Below are positions 24,742-33,133 of a stretch of DNA of 64,000 nucleotides, one piece after another; the first letter of the stretch is position 1; each line of letters begins with the position of its first letter. The stretch spans positions 564,464 to 628,463 of the forward strand of contig NZ_JBHTCG010000001.1 of NCBI RefSeq assembly GCF_042665155.1. Direction: 5' to 3'. The notes below the pieces were generated by a model. The model worked only from the letters and a program-made list of their open reading frames with translations, was not told the DNA's origin and ran no database searches. The position numbers and the translations under genes are program-made. This DNA is from Sphaerisporangium rhizosphaerae (lineage in GTDB: Bacteria > Actinomycetota > Actinomycetes > Streptosporangiales > Streptosporangiaceae).

Positions 24742-27300
24742 TCATCTCGCCGCCCGGCCCGGGCGTAGGGCGGGCCAGGTGGTGAGGGTGGCGGCGCCTG
24801 CCGCGATGGTCAGGCACGCGCCCACCACGCCCAGCAGCAACGGCCCCGGCAGGACGAGCGCGACCGGAGTCGCCATGGCCTCCTCCAACCCCGCGCGCAT
24901 CCCGAGCAGCGCGGGCAGCGCCACCGCCAGGCCCAGCACCGTCCCGAGGATGACCACGAGCGCCGACTCGGCGGCCACCGTCCCGAGCACCTGCCGGGTC
25001 GTCGCGCCGGACAGGCGCAGCACGGTCATGTCGCGGAGCCGGCCGGCCGCCGCCATCATCAGCGTGCCGGCGATCGCGACGGCCGTGTAGCCCGCCGACA
25101 CGACGACCAGGAGGACGGTGAAGATCCACACGAGCCGGTCGTCCTCGGTGTCGGCCAGGGCCCGATAGGTCGCGAGGTCGACCACCCGAGCGCCGAACCC
25201 GGACGGCGGCGGCCCCGCGCTCTCGCCCAGGACGAACGCCTCGTCGGCGAGCACCGACCTGTCATGCGTCCTGACCAGATCCCGCGGCACCAGAACGCCG
25301 CCCGGTCCGCCCTCGACCACAGCGATCACCCGTAGCGGCACGTCGATGCCGTCCTCGAAGGCCGCTCGCACCGTGCGGCCGGGCGTCCAGCCCCACTGGT
25401 CCGCCACCCACGACGCGACGGCGATGCCGTCCCCCCGCCCGCCGTTGTCGGCCCCCCGCTCGCCGAAACCGTCGAGCGACCCCGACAGCACGCGGAGCCT
25501 TCCCCAACCCCGCGCGACCAGCTCGGGGCTGACGCCCGCGGTGGGCGCGGCGTCGCCGTTCCCCTTGTACAAGGCCGTGGTCAGTATGGACGTCGCGCCG
25601 GCCGCGGAGACCGCCGCATCGGAGAGGCCGGGCACGCCGTCCGCGACCACCATCGCCTTCACCGGGAAGGAGGCGGTCCGCGCGGACACGAACGCGCCCG
25701 CCGTCGTCTGCACCATTCCGGTGATCAGCACGGCGAACCCCACCGTGACGAGTACGGGCGTCGCCGTCGAGGCGGTACGCCTGACCGCGACCAGCGCGCT
25801 CTCCCGCACCAGCATTCCCGCCGCGCCGCGCAGCCGTCCGAGCGGCCAGGTGAGCACCCGCACCACCACAGGGACGACGGCCGGACCGAGCAGGGCGAGG
25901 CCGACGATGAGCGCCATCGCGGTGGCGAGGCCGGAGCTCACCAGGCCGTCGCCGCCGGTGCTCGCGGTGAGCACCGCGCCGGCCAGGCCGGCGGCGCAGA
26001 ACAGCAGGCCGGCGATCCACCGGCCGCGCGGCATCGGCCGCTCGTCCGCCCCGGCCTCGCGAAGCGCTTCCAGCGGGCTCACCCGGGCGGCACGCCGCGA
26101 GGCCGACCCCACGCCGATCAGGGCGACGAGCACACCGACCGCGAACGAGCCGGCGAGCGGGACCGGCCGCGGTTCCACCGCGAATCCCCGCGGTTCGAAC
26201 CCGGCCTCCACCAGCAGGTCTCCGAAGACCGGAGCGAGCAGGGCGCCGAGCGCGACCCCCGCCGCCGCGGCGGCGACCCCGACCACGAGCGCCTCGCCGT
26301 ACACCATCGCGCGGACCTGGCGCGGGGTCGCCCCGACGGCCCGCAGCAGCCCGAACTCGTGCCGCCGCTGCGCCACGCCGAACGAGAACGTCGAGGCCAC
26401 CACGAAGATCGAGACGAACGCCCCCATGGCGGCCATGGCGGTGAGCACCTGCATCCCGATCCAGCGGATCCGCGCGTCGTCCAAGGGCTCCAGGGCGGCC
26501 CTCGCCTCGCCGGCGAACACCCGGCCGTCGCCGCCCGTGACCGCCCGCGCGGCGGCCTCGACCGCGGCGACGTCCGCGTCCGGCGCGGTGACCAGCCCGA
26601 TCGTCCGCACCCCGCCGGCGAGGGTGTCCGCTTCCGCGTCGCTCACGTACACGCCCGGCGCGTCGACCGTGCCCGACACCGTGTGGACCGCGGGTCCTCT
26701 CGCGGTCAGCACGGTGACCCGGGCTCCCGGGGCGAGGCCGAGCGCCCGGTCGAGCACGACCTGTCCCGGGCCCCGCGGCGCCGTGCCGGACGCCAGACGG
26801 TACGGGGCCAGCGCCGCGGCGGACCAGGCGTACCCCTGGTGGGCCTCGACCGGTTCGCCCGCGATGACGGCCTGCGCGTAGAAGGATCTGTCGGGTATGG
26901 CCCGCGCCACGCCGGGGATGCCGCCGAGCCGCTCGGTGAGCGCCGCGGCCGTCTCGGGCGACCAGGGCCGGTCGGGGGTGAAGTTCCCTTCCTGCCGCTC
27001 GATCGTCGGCACCGCCACCAGGACGGCGGCGCCCGCGAGCCGGGCCGGGAGCCGGGGCCCCGCCGAGAAGAACGCCTGGGAGGTCACCGACACGATCGCC
27101 ACCGCCAGGAAGAGCGTCACGAACGTGCCGGCGAAGGTGGTCCAGCGCTCGCGCACCCCGGCGACGCCCAGCCACGCGCCACCGCCCGAACGCCGCGACC
27201 CGCCGCCACCAGCACGTCCCACCGCGCCGCCTCCCGCACGCTCTACCACACCGCTTCCCACACGCTCTGTCCCTGCACCGCCCGCGGTCGCGTTCAGCAT
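24742..27300 (-). CDS. ABC transporter permease, FtsX/MacB-like, two FtsX domains
   Basis: An 852-residue permease with an N-terminal helix, a large extracytoplasmic domain, an FtsX core of three helices (motif RRHEFGLLRAVGATPRQV), further helices, a second extracytoplasmic domain and a second FtsX core (RLRDMTVLRLSGATTRQV). Such permeases work with LolD-type ATPases in lipoprotein or antimicrobial-peptide handling. ATG 27300 overlaps the ATPase stop (27294-27296). Residues 6-37 read a 24-bp tandem repeat as eight-residue Gly/Arg units, an unusual N-terminal tail. It is probably controlled by the adjacent two-component pair. Confidence 0.87.
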   Translation of the reverse strand: MLNATAGGAGTERVGSGVVERAGGGAVGRAGGGGSRRSGGGAWLGVAGVRERWTTFAGTFVTLFLAVAIVSVTSQAFFSAGPRLPARLAGAAVLVAVPTIERQEGNFTPDRPWSPETAAALTERLGGIPGVARAIPDRSFYAQAVIAGEPVEAHQGYAWSAAALAPYRLASGTAPRGPGQVVLDRALGLAPGARVTVLTARGPAVHTVSGTVDAPGVYVSDAEADTLAGGVRTIGLVTAPDADVAAVEAAARAVTGGDGRVFAGEARAALEPLDDARIRWIGMQVLTAMAAMGAFVSIFVVASTFSFGVAQRRHEFGLLRAVGATPRQVRAMVYGEALVVGVAAAAAGVALGALLAPVFGDLLVEAGFEPRGFAVEPRPVPLAGSFAVGVLVALIGVGSASRRAARVSPLEALREAGADERPMPRGRWIAGLLFCAAGLAGAVLTASTGGDGLVSSGLATAMALIVGLALLGPAVVPVVVRVLTWPLGRLRGAAGMLVRESALVAVRRTASTATPVLVTVGFAVLITGMVQTTAGAFVSARTASFPVKAMVVADGVPGLSDAAVSAAGATSILTTALYKGNGDAAPTAGVSPELVARGWGRLRVLSGSLDGFGERGADNGGRGDGIAVASWVADQWGWTPGRTVRAAFEDGIDVPLRVIAVVEGGPGGVLVPRDLVRTHDRSVLADEAFVLGESAGPPPSGFGARVVDLATYRALADTEDDRLVWIFTVLLVVVSAGYTAVAIAGTLMMAAAGRLRDMTVLRLSGATTRQVLGTVAAESALVVILGTVLGLAVALPALLGMRAGLEEAMATPVALVLPGPLLLGVVGACLTIAAGAATLTTWPALRPGRAAR
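27190..27285. repeat. 24-bp tandem repeat in permease N-terminus, four units
   Basis: Units 27262-27285, 27238-27261, 27214-27237 and 27190-27213 (reading the minus strand) share the pattern GCGGGNGGCGG...GAGCGT at an exact 24-bp period. Translated they give repeats such as AGGAGTER, VGSGVVER, AGGGAVGR and AGGGGSRR. Confidence 0.8.
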
Positions 27301-28052
27301 GCCGACCGCTCCAGACCTGTCATGCGGGCCGCGACCGACTCCGCGTCGAGTTTCCCGTTCAGCTCCTCCACCAGCCGGCCGTCGGCCAGGAACAGCACCC
27401 TGTCCGCGTAGGCCGCCGCGACCGGATCGTGCGTCACCATGACCACCGTCTGCCCCTGGTCGTCGACCATGCCGCGCAGCAGGCGCAGGACCTCGCGGGA
27501 TGCCTTGATGTCCAGCGCGCCGGTCGGCTCGTCGGCGAACACCACGGCCGGCCGGGTGATCAGAGCGCGCGCGATGGCCACCCGCTGCTGCTCGCCGCCG
27601 GAGAGCCGGCTCGGCCTGTGGCCGGCGCGCTCGGCCATCCCGACCCGTGCCAGCGCCGCGCGAACCTCGGCGGAGGCGACCGCCCGCCCCGCCAGGCGCA
27701 GAGGCAGCGAGACGTTCTGCTCCGCGGTGAGCGCGGAGACCAGGTTGAACGCCTGGAAGACGAACCCCACCCGCTCGCGTCGCAGCACGGTCAGAGCGGT
27801 CTCTTTCAGCGTGGCGAGGTCGGTGCCGTCGATGACGATCTTCCCACCGTCGGGCCGGTCGAGCCCCGCCGCGCACTGCAGCAGCGTGGACTTCCCCGAG
27901 CCGGACGGGCCCATGACGGCCGTGAAGGTGCCGGCGGGAAAGCCGGTCGTCACCCCGTCGAGCGCGATCACCTCATGGGCGGCCGTGCGGTAGGTCTTCT
28001 TCACCGACCACAACCGCACGACGTCCGGGGAGTCCGTCCCCACACGCCCCAT
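27294..28052 (-). CDS. ABC transporter ATP-binding protein, LolD/MacB-like
   Basis: About 252 residues from ATG 28052. Walker A is GPSGSGKST, the signature LSGGEQQRVAIARAL and Walker B VVFADEPTGALD; the final histidine is in VTHDP. It pairs with the FtsX permease whose start overlaps its stop. The start is uncertain: ATG codons at 28127 and 28157 would add a degenerate repeat-like tail, and GTG 28019 lies right at the conserved domain. It is divergent from the histidine kinase gene, the arrangement of Bce-type peptide-sensing modules. Confidence 0.85.
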   Translation of the reverse strand: MGRVGTDSPDVVRLWSVKKTYRTAAHEVIALDGVTTGFPAGTFTAVMGPSGSGKSTLLQCAAGLDRPDGGKIVIDGTDLATLKETALTVLRRERVGFVFQAFNLVSALTAEQNVSLPLRLAGRAVASAEVRAALARVGMAERAGHRPSRLSGGEQQRVAIARALITRPAVVFADEPTGALDIKASREVLRLLRGMVDDQGQTVVMVTHDPVAAAYADRVLFLADGRLVEELNGKLDAESVAARMTGLERSAC

Positions 28053-28266
28053 GCCCGAATTGTCGGCATCCGGGCGACCCGTTCCCCCGCGGTCCGTACT
28101 CAGGCGTTCCAAGGCCGGGTGACTCATGCCTGGGCGGGCCGTCTCTGCGTTCTCCATGACGGCAAGCCAAGCCGGTCGGCGGCGGCGGCACACTGGCGCT
28201 ACGGCGAGGACCGGAGGTAGACCCAGCACCACTGTGCGGGCCGCGGAGGTCGGATAGCGTCGGACC

Positions 28267-29472
28267 GTGCTCGCCCGGACCGCCCTGGAGGCCCTCACCC
28301 GCAAGCCGTCGGCGTTCCTGCGGTCGCCCTGGCCGTGGCGTTCGCTGGCGTACCTGCTGTCCAGCGCCTATCTCGCCTTGGCCGCCGCCGTCCTGGCGGC
28401 CCTCGCGTACCTGTACGGGCTCGCGGTCGCCTGCGCCGTCCTGCTACCGCTCGTCGTGGTGAGCGGGCTTGCCGCCGCGCGGCTCGAGCGGGCGCGGCTC
28501 GGCCTGGTGGACCTCCGCCCGGCCGCCGACCCGCACCGGCCCCCCGATCGGCCGGGCGTGCGCGCCTGGTTCGCCACCCGGCTGCGCGAACAGGCCACCT
28601 GGCGTGAGATGGCCCTCCTGCCGGTGGCGATGGTCATGTGGTTCGTCGACCTGGGCGTGGCGTTCCAGGCCATCTGGTTGCCGCTGCTGCTGTTGTCGGG
28701 GCCGTTGCAGCCCACTCTCGACCTTTTGACCGGCTGGCTCGTGGCCGCCGGTGGGCTTCTGCTGTTCCCCGTGGCCGCCTATGTCGTCACCGCCTGGGCG
28801 GGCACCCGGGCGAGCATCGTCCGCGCGGTCCTCGCGCCGGACGACACCGAGGTCGTCCGCTCGCGCGCCCGGCTCGTCGACGCCTTCGAGAGCGAGCGGC
28901 GGCGCATCGAGCGCGACCTGCACGACGGGGCCCAGCAGCGGCTGGTCTCGCTCACCATGAACCTGGGGCTCGCCCTGCTCGACCTGCCACCGGGCTCGCC
29001 GGCCGCCGTCCAGATCGACCAGGCGCACGGGGAGGCCAAAAGAGCGCTGGCGGAGCTGCGCGAGCTGATCCGCGGCATCCATCCGCACGTGCTGACCGAC
29101 CGTGGGCTGCCCGCCGCCGTGCTCGACGTGGCGGGCCGGTCGCCGGTCCCTGTCGAGGTGGACATCTCCCTGCCCGCGCGACTGCCCGGCCCGATCGAGG
29201 TGACCGCCTACTACGTCACCTCCGAGGCGCTGGCGAACGTGGCCAGGCACAGCGCGGCGAACCACTGCCTGGTCCGCGGCAGGCTGCTGGACGACACGCT
29301 GGTGCTCCAGGTGGAGGACGACGGCGTCGGCGGCGCCGACCCGGCGGCGGGGTCGGGGCTGTCCGGGCTGGCCGACCGGCTCGCCGTCGTCGACGGCGTC
29401 ATGACCCTGTCCAGCCCGCCCGGCGGCCCCACCTCGCTTCGAGTGGAGATTCCGTGCCCCCTCTCCGCGTAG
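28267..29472 (+). CDS. Sensor histidine kinase, HisKA_3 type
   Basis: A 401-residue NarL-partner kinase. About four membrane helices lie within residues 28-180. The dimerisation/phosphoacceptor helix carries His219 in ERDLHDGAQQR. The C-terminal ATPase has the N-box region EALANVARHS and the G-box VEDDGVGG...GLSGLADR. GTG start at 28267. The response regulator gene overlaps its end by 19 nt. It is divergent from the ABC transporter pair, so it probably senses an envelope stress or compound that the transporter handles. Confidence 0.9.
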   Translation: MLARTALEALTRKPSAFLRSPWPWRSLAYLLSSAYLALAAAVLAALAYLYGLAVACAVLLPLVVVSGLAAARLERARLGLVDLRPAADPHRPPDRPGVRAWFATRLREQATWREMALLPVAMVMWFVDLGVAFQAIWLPLLLLSGPLQPTLDLLTGWLVAAGGLLLFPVAAYVVTAWAGTRASIVRAVLAPDDTEVVRSRARLVDAFESERRRIERDLHDGAQQRLVSLTMNLGLALLDLPPGSPAAVQIDQAHGEAKRALAELRELIRGIHPHVLTDRGLPAAVLDVAGRSPVPVEVDISLPARLPGPIEVTAYYVTSEALANVARHSAANHCLVRGRLLDDTLVLQVEDDGVGGADPAAGSGLSGLADRLAVVDGVMTLSSPPGGPTSLRVEIPCPLSA

Positions 29473-30104
29473 CCATCGCCGAAGACGTCGTCCTGCTGCG
29501 CGAAGGGCTGGCCGGGCTGCTCGAACGGTTCGGCCACCAGGTCGTCGCGTCGGTCGGCGACGCCGGCGCCCTGCTGGACGCCGTGCGGGAGCACGAGCCC
29601 GACATCGTGGTCATGGACGTCCGGATGCCGCCCGACTTCACCGACGAGGGCGTGCGCGCCGCCCTGGCCCTGCGGGCCCACCGCCCGGGGCCTGCGGTGC
29701 TGCTGCTCAGCCAGTACGTCGAACAGACCTACGCGGCCGAGCTCCTCGACGTGGGCGCGGGCGCGGGCATCGGCTACCTGCTCAAGGACCGCGTCGGCGA
29801 CGTCAGGGACTTCGTCGACGCCCTCGAGCGGGTCGCCGCCGGCGGCACGATCGTCGATCCCGAGGTCGTCCGGCAGATGCTCGGCCGCCGCCGCGCCCCG
29901 CTGGCCCGTCTGACGCCCCGCGAGCGGGAGGTGCTCGGGCTCATCGCCGAAGGCCGCTCGAACGCCGCCATCGCCCGGCGGCTGGTGGTCACCGAGGCGG
30001 CGGTGTCCAAGCACATCGCCGGCATCCTGGCCAAACTGGACCTGCCCCCCGCCGAGGACGACCACCGCCGCGTCCTGGCCGTCCTCACCTACCTGCGAGG
30101 CTGA
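29454..30104 (+). CDS. NarL/LuxR-type response regulator
   Basis: About 216 residues. The receiver domain (4-125) has Asp55 in VVMDVRMPP as phosphoacceptor and the conserved lysine in YLLKDRVGD. The LuxR helix-turn-helix occupies about 152-205 (LTPREREVLGLIAEGRSN). GTG 29454 lies within the kinase gene, implying coupled translation. The likely target is the divergent ABC operon (inference). Confidence 0.9.
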   Translation: MPPLRVAIAEDVVLLREGLAGLLERFGHQVVASVGDAGALLDAVREHEPDIVVMDVRMPPDFTDEGVRAALALRAHRPGPAVLLLSQYVEQTYAAELLDVGAGAGIGYLLKDRVGDVRDFVDALERVAAGGTIVDPEVVRQMLGRRRAPLARLTPREREVLGLIAEGRSNAAIARRLVVTEAAVSKHIAGILAKLDLPPAEDDHRRVLAVLTYLRG

Positions 30105-30412
30105 CAGCTCGTCGCACGCGGCCGGAGCGGACCTGTCACCAGGCCGCGCACCAAGTTCGCCGGAGCCCCGCCACGTCAACCGCGGCCCCCACCGCGGCCG
30201 GCGGGGACTGCGGTTGACGATGTCGATCAAGATAGAGCGGGGATCAGCGATGACCCCGAGAGCCGCCGGTCGCCGCGGAGCCCGACACCGCCGAGTTTTC
30301 GCCGCCCGTGACGCCGGGCGCGAGCGGGGCCGCGCGGGATGGGACGCGGCGCGGGCAGGTGTAGGGATCTCCCTACTGCTGCCACCGGATCGGTCGGGGC
30401 CATGCTTGGCAT
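30105..30412. other. 308-bp intergenic region, nothing clear
   Basis: No gene, repeat or strong hairpin is seen. A TTGACG at about 30214 lies near AT-rich bases but has no well-placed -10 partner. Confidence 0.4.
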
Positions 30413-31780
30413 ATGACATCGCCGATCCTCGAGCACGCGGACAGTGTCTGGCGCGGGTCGGTGCCCCCGCAGGAGGTGCCGCTGCGGGACCTGCGCTCGA
30501 GGGGGGTGCAGGAGGTGGCCGAAGGCGTGGTCATGTGGCCGGCGTTCGGCAACGTCTACGGCATCAGGGGGGACGGCGGCCTGGCTCTGTTCGACTCGGG
30601 CAACAACGTGGACGCGCGCACGATGCACGCGGCCATGCGCGCCTGGTCGGACGAGCCGGTCCGTTACGCGATCTTCTCGCACGGCCACTTCGACCACGTC
30701 GCCGGCATGGAGCCCTTCGACGCCGAGAGCGGCCCGCGGCCCCAGGTGATCGCCCACGAGAAGGTCGCCGCCCGATTCGTCCGTTACGCCAGGACGGCCG
30801 GGTACAACACGGTGATCAACCAACGCCAGTTCGGTTTCACCCGGATGGTGTGGCCGACGAGCTTCCGCCAGCCGGACCTGACCTACCACGACCGGATCGA
30901 CCTCTCCCTCGGCGACGTCACCCTCGAACTGCGGCACGCGCGCGGCGAGACCGACGACGCCACCTGGGCGTTCCTGCCCGAGCGCGGCGTCCTGCTGACC
31001 GGTGACCTGTTCATCTGGGTCACCCCGAACGCGGGCAACCCGCAGAAGGTCCAGCGGTACCCCGACGAGTGGGCTCTGGCCCTGCGCAAGATGGCCGCCC
31101 TGTCGCCCGAGGTGCTGCTGCCCGGCCACGGCCTGCCGATCGCCGGCGCGGCGCGCGTGCGCCAGGCGCTGACCGACACCGCCGACTACCTGGACAGCCT
31201 GGTCGAGCAGACGCTGGACATGATGAACGCCGGCGCCCGGCTCGACGAGATCATCCATGCCGTCCGGCCGCCCGAGGCGCTGGCCGGCCGGCCCTACCTG
31301 CAACCGCACTATGACGAGCCGGAGTTCGTCGTGCGCAACATCTGGCGGCTGTACGGCGGCTGGCACGACGGCAACCCCGCCCACCTGAAGCCCCCGCCCG
31401 ACGACGTCCTCGCCCACGCGCTGGCCGGCCTGTCCGGCGGGGCGGCGGCCCTGGCCACGCGCGCCGCCACGGCGGCCGCCGAGGGCGACCTGCGCCTGGC
31501 CTGCCAGCTCGCCGAGCTGGCGACCCAGGCCGACCCGTCCGACCGAAAGGTGCACGAGATCAGGGCGCGCGTCTACACGCTGCGGGTGCGGCAGGAGACC
31601 TCCACCATGTCGCGCGGCGTCTACACCTGGGCGGCGGCCGAGTCGCGCAGCGTGACGACCGGCAAGGACCTGCTCGACGTGTACCACGAGATCGCCGGCG
31701 GCCAGATGTGGTGGGTGCCCTCCACCGCCGCCCCCGACGGAGGCCGGCCGCCGGGTGCCCGCGGGCCGGCGGCTCCATGA
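30413..31780 (+). CDS. Metallo-beta-lactamase-fold hydrolase, alkylsulfatase-like
   Basis: A 455-residue protein. The MBL domain (about 35-250) has the metal motif HGHFDH (His90, His92, Asp94, His95) and a later HARGETDD and PGHG. The helical second half (about 265-415) matches the alkylsulfatase dimerisation domain of the BDS1/SdsA group; the C-terminal SCP2-like lipid-binding domain seems absent or short. The family hydrolyses alkyl sulfates, but members without SCP2 may use other substrates. Start ATG 30413. No operon partner. Confidence 0.82.
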   Translation: MTSPILEHADSVWRGSVPPQEVPLRDLRSRGVQEVAEGVVMWPAFGNVYGIRGDGGLALFDSGNNVDARTMHAAMRAWSDEPVRYAIFSHGHFDHVAGMEPFDAESGPRPQVIAHEKVAARFVRYARTAGYNTVINQRQFGFTRMVWPTSFRQPDLTYHDRIDLSLGDVTLELRHARGETDDATWAFLPERGVLLTGDLFIWVTPNAGNPQKVQRYPDEWALALRKMAALSPEVLLPGHGLPIAGAARVRQALTDTADYLDSLVEQTLDMMNAGARLDEIIHAVRPPEALAGRPYLQPHYDEPEFVVRNIWRLYGGWHDGNPAHLKPPPDDVLAHALAGLSGGAAALATRAATAAAEGDLRLACQLAELATQADPSDRKVHEIRARVYTLRVRQETSTMSRGVYTWAAAESRSVTTGKDLLDVYHEIAGGQMWWVPSTAAPDGGRPPGARGPAAP

Positions 31781-31825
31781 ACGCCCGTCCCGCGCCCGGC
31801 TTTCCCCCGTAGCCGAGCGCGGGGC

Positions 31826-31856
31826 GGGTCGACCTTCGCGGAAGGCCGCGCGACCC
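31826..31856. terminator. Hairpin between convergent MBL and DUF3037 genes
   Basis: GGGTCG (31826-31831) pairs with CGACCC (31851-31856), enclosing CCTTC-GCG-GAAGG or alternatively CGCGG-AAGG-CCGCG. It is suitably placed to end transcription from both sides. Confidence 0.5.
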
Positions 31857-31879
31857 GGCCCGAAAGCCTTGACGGCACG

Positions 31880-32323
31880 CTAGTGCGCCGAGGTGCGCCT
31901 GCGGACCAGCCGGTCGAGCAGGCATTCCAGCTCGGCCTCCGGGTCGCCGGTCAGCCCGGCGTGGACCGGGCCTGTCTGCACGACCGTGCTGCGCGGGGCG
32001 GTGAGCCAGCGGAAGCGCCCGCCGAGCGACTCGCCGCGCAGCGGCCCCGCGTCGGCCGAGCACGCGCGTTCGTAGGCCGCCAGCGCCTTGCCGACCTCCC
32101 CCACGTCCAGGGTCTCGTCGAGCGCGCGGAGCCGGGACTCCTCCAGCTCGGCGCGGGCGCACAGGTAGCCGTTCGGCTGGGAGTAGAGGATCACCCCCAC
32201 GTTGAGGAACTCGCCGCGGACCACGCAGGGCATGACGCGGATCACCGCGTACTCGTAGACGGCCATCGTCTCGCGGGTATCAGCGGAGGCGGCGCGGTGC
32301 TCGGGCGGGAGCGCGGTGGTCAT
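31880..32323 (-). CDS. DUF3037 family protein
   Basis: A 147-residue protein. The conserved N-terminal section, YEYAVIRVMPCVVRGEFLNVGV in part, identifies the DUF3037 family, whose function is not known. The start ATG 32323 overlaps the stop of the HipA-like gene (ATGA); ATG 32267, directly before the conserved part, is an alternative. DUF3037 genes are commonly paired with a HipA-like kinase gene, as here, so the two probably act together. Confidence 0.82.
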   Translation of the reverse strand: MTTALPPEHRAASADTRETMAVYEYAVIRVMPCVVRGEFLNVGVILYSQPNGYLCARAELEESRLRALDETLDVGEVGKALAAYERACSADAGPLRGESLGGRFRWLTAPRSTVVQTGPVHAGLTGDPEAELECLLDRLVRRRTSAH

Positions 32324-33072
32324 CGGCCGGCCTCCGGCAGCCAGGCGCGCGGACCGTGGGCGCGCGCGAGCAGGTGGTCGACGTAGGCGCGGCGCACGGA
32401 GGCGGCGTCGGGGAAGCCGGGCTCGCCCTCCAGCCACTCGTCGGGGACCAGGGCGACGACCGCGCCGAGCAGCTCCTCGGTGATCAGGCCGGGCAGCTCG
32501 GCGTCGGCCTGCTTGACGCGCGTGGCGAAGGGCGCGAGCACGTGGTCGCCGGCGTCGAAGCGGCGCTGCGGGTCGGCGGTGCGCCAGTTGTGGTGGAACC
32601 ACAGCGCGGCGCCGTGGTCGATCAGCCAGATGTCGCCGTGCCAGACCAGCAGGTTGGGGTTGCGCCAGCTGCGGTCGACGTTGTGGACCAGCGCGTCGAA
32701 CCACAGGACGCGGGAGGCGAGGTCGGCGTCGGCGGTCCAGGCCAGCGGGTCGAAGCCGAGCGACCCGGGCAGGAAGTCGACGCCCAGGTTGTGGCCCTCG
32801 CTGGCCTGGAGCAGATCTTGGATCTCCTGGTCGGGCTCGCGCGCGCCGATGCGCGGGTCGAGGTCGACGACCTTCAGCTCAGGGGTGCGCAGCCCGATCC
32901 GCCGGGCCAGCTCCGCGCAGATGATCTCGGCGACCAGCACCCGCCGCCCCTGCCCCGCACCGCGGAATTTCACGACATAGGTACCAAGATCGTCCGCCTC
33001 GACGACGCCGGGCAGCGATCCCCCCTCCCGGAGGGGGGTCACATAGCGCGTCGCGGTCACCAGTTCGAGCAC
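32320..33072 (-). CDS. HipA-family kinase-like protein
   Basis: About 250 residues, roughly half the length of E. coli HipA. Kinase-fold motifs are visible: a lysine strand YVVKFRG (Lys35), the catalytic loop HNVDRSWRNPN (Asp133) and the metal-binding DHG (Asp152). HipA itself phosphorylates glutamyl-tRNA synthetase and is a toxin, but no HipB-like antitoxin is present here. GTG 33072 is the likely start; the longer frame is low complexity. It is coupled to DUF3037 by an ATGA overlap. The target is unknown. Confidence 0.8.
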   Translation of the reverse strand: MLELVTATRYVTPLREGGSLPGVVEADDLGTYVVKFRGAGQGRRVLVAEIICAELARRIGLRTPELKVVDLDPRIGAREPDQEIQDLLQASEGHNLGVDFLPGSLGFDPLAWTADADLASRVLWFDALVHNVDRSWRNPNLLVWHGDIWLIDHGAALWFHHNWRTADPQRRFDAGDHVLAPFATRVKQADAELPGLITEELLGAVVALVPDEWLEGEPGFPDAASVRRAYVDHLLARAHGPRAWLPEAGR

Positions 33073-33133
33073 CCGCCAAGGGTACCCAGCTCCCCGCCCC
33101 ACCCCGCGCCCCCGGGGAGGCATGCGGAACGGT

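Noticed and set aside
28020..28157. Another 24-bp repeat array at the ABC ATPase N-terminus
   Set aside because: Units align poorly (about half the positions at best); only the three stronger arrays were counted.
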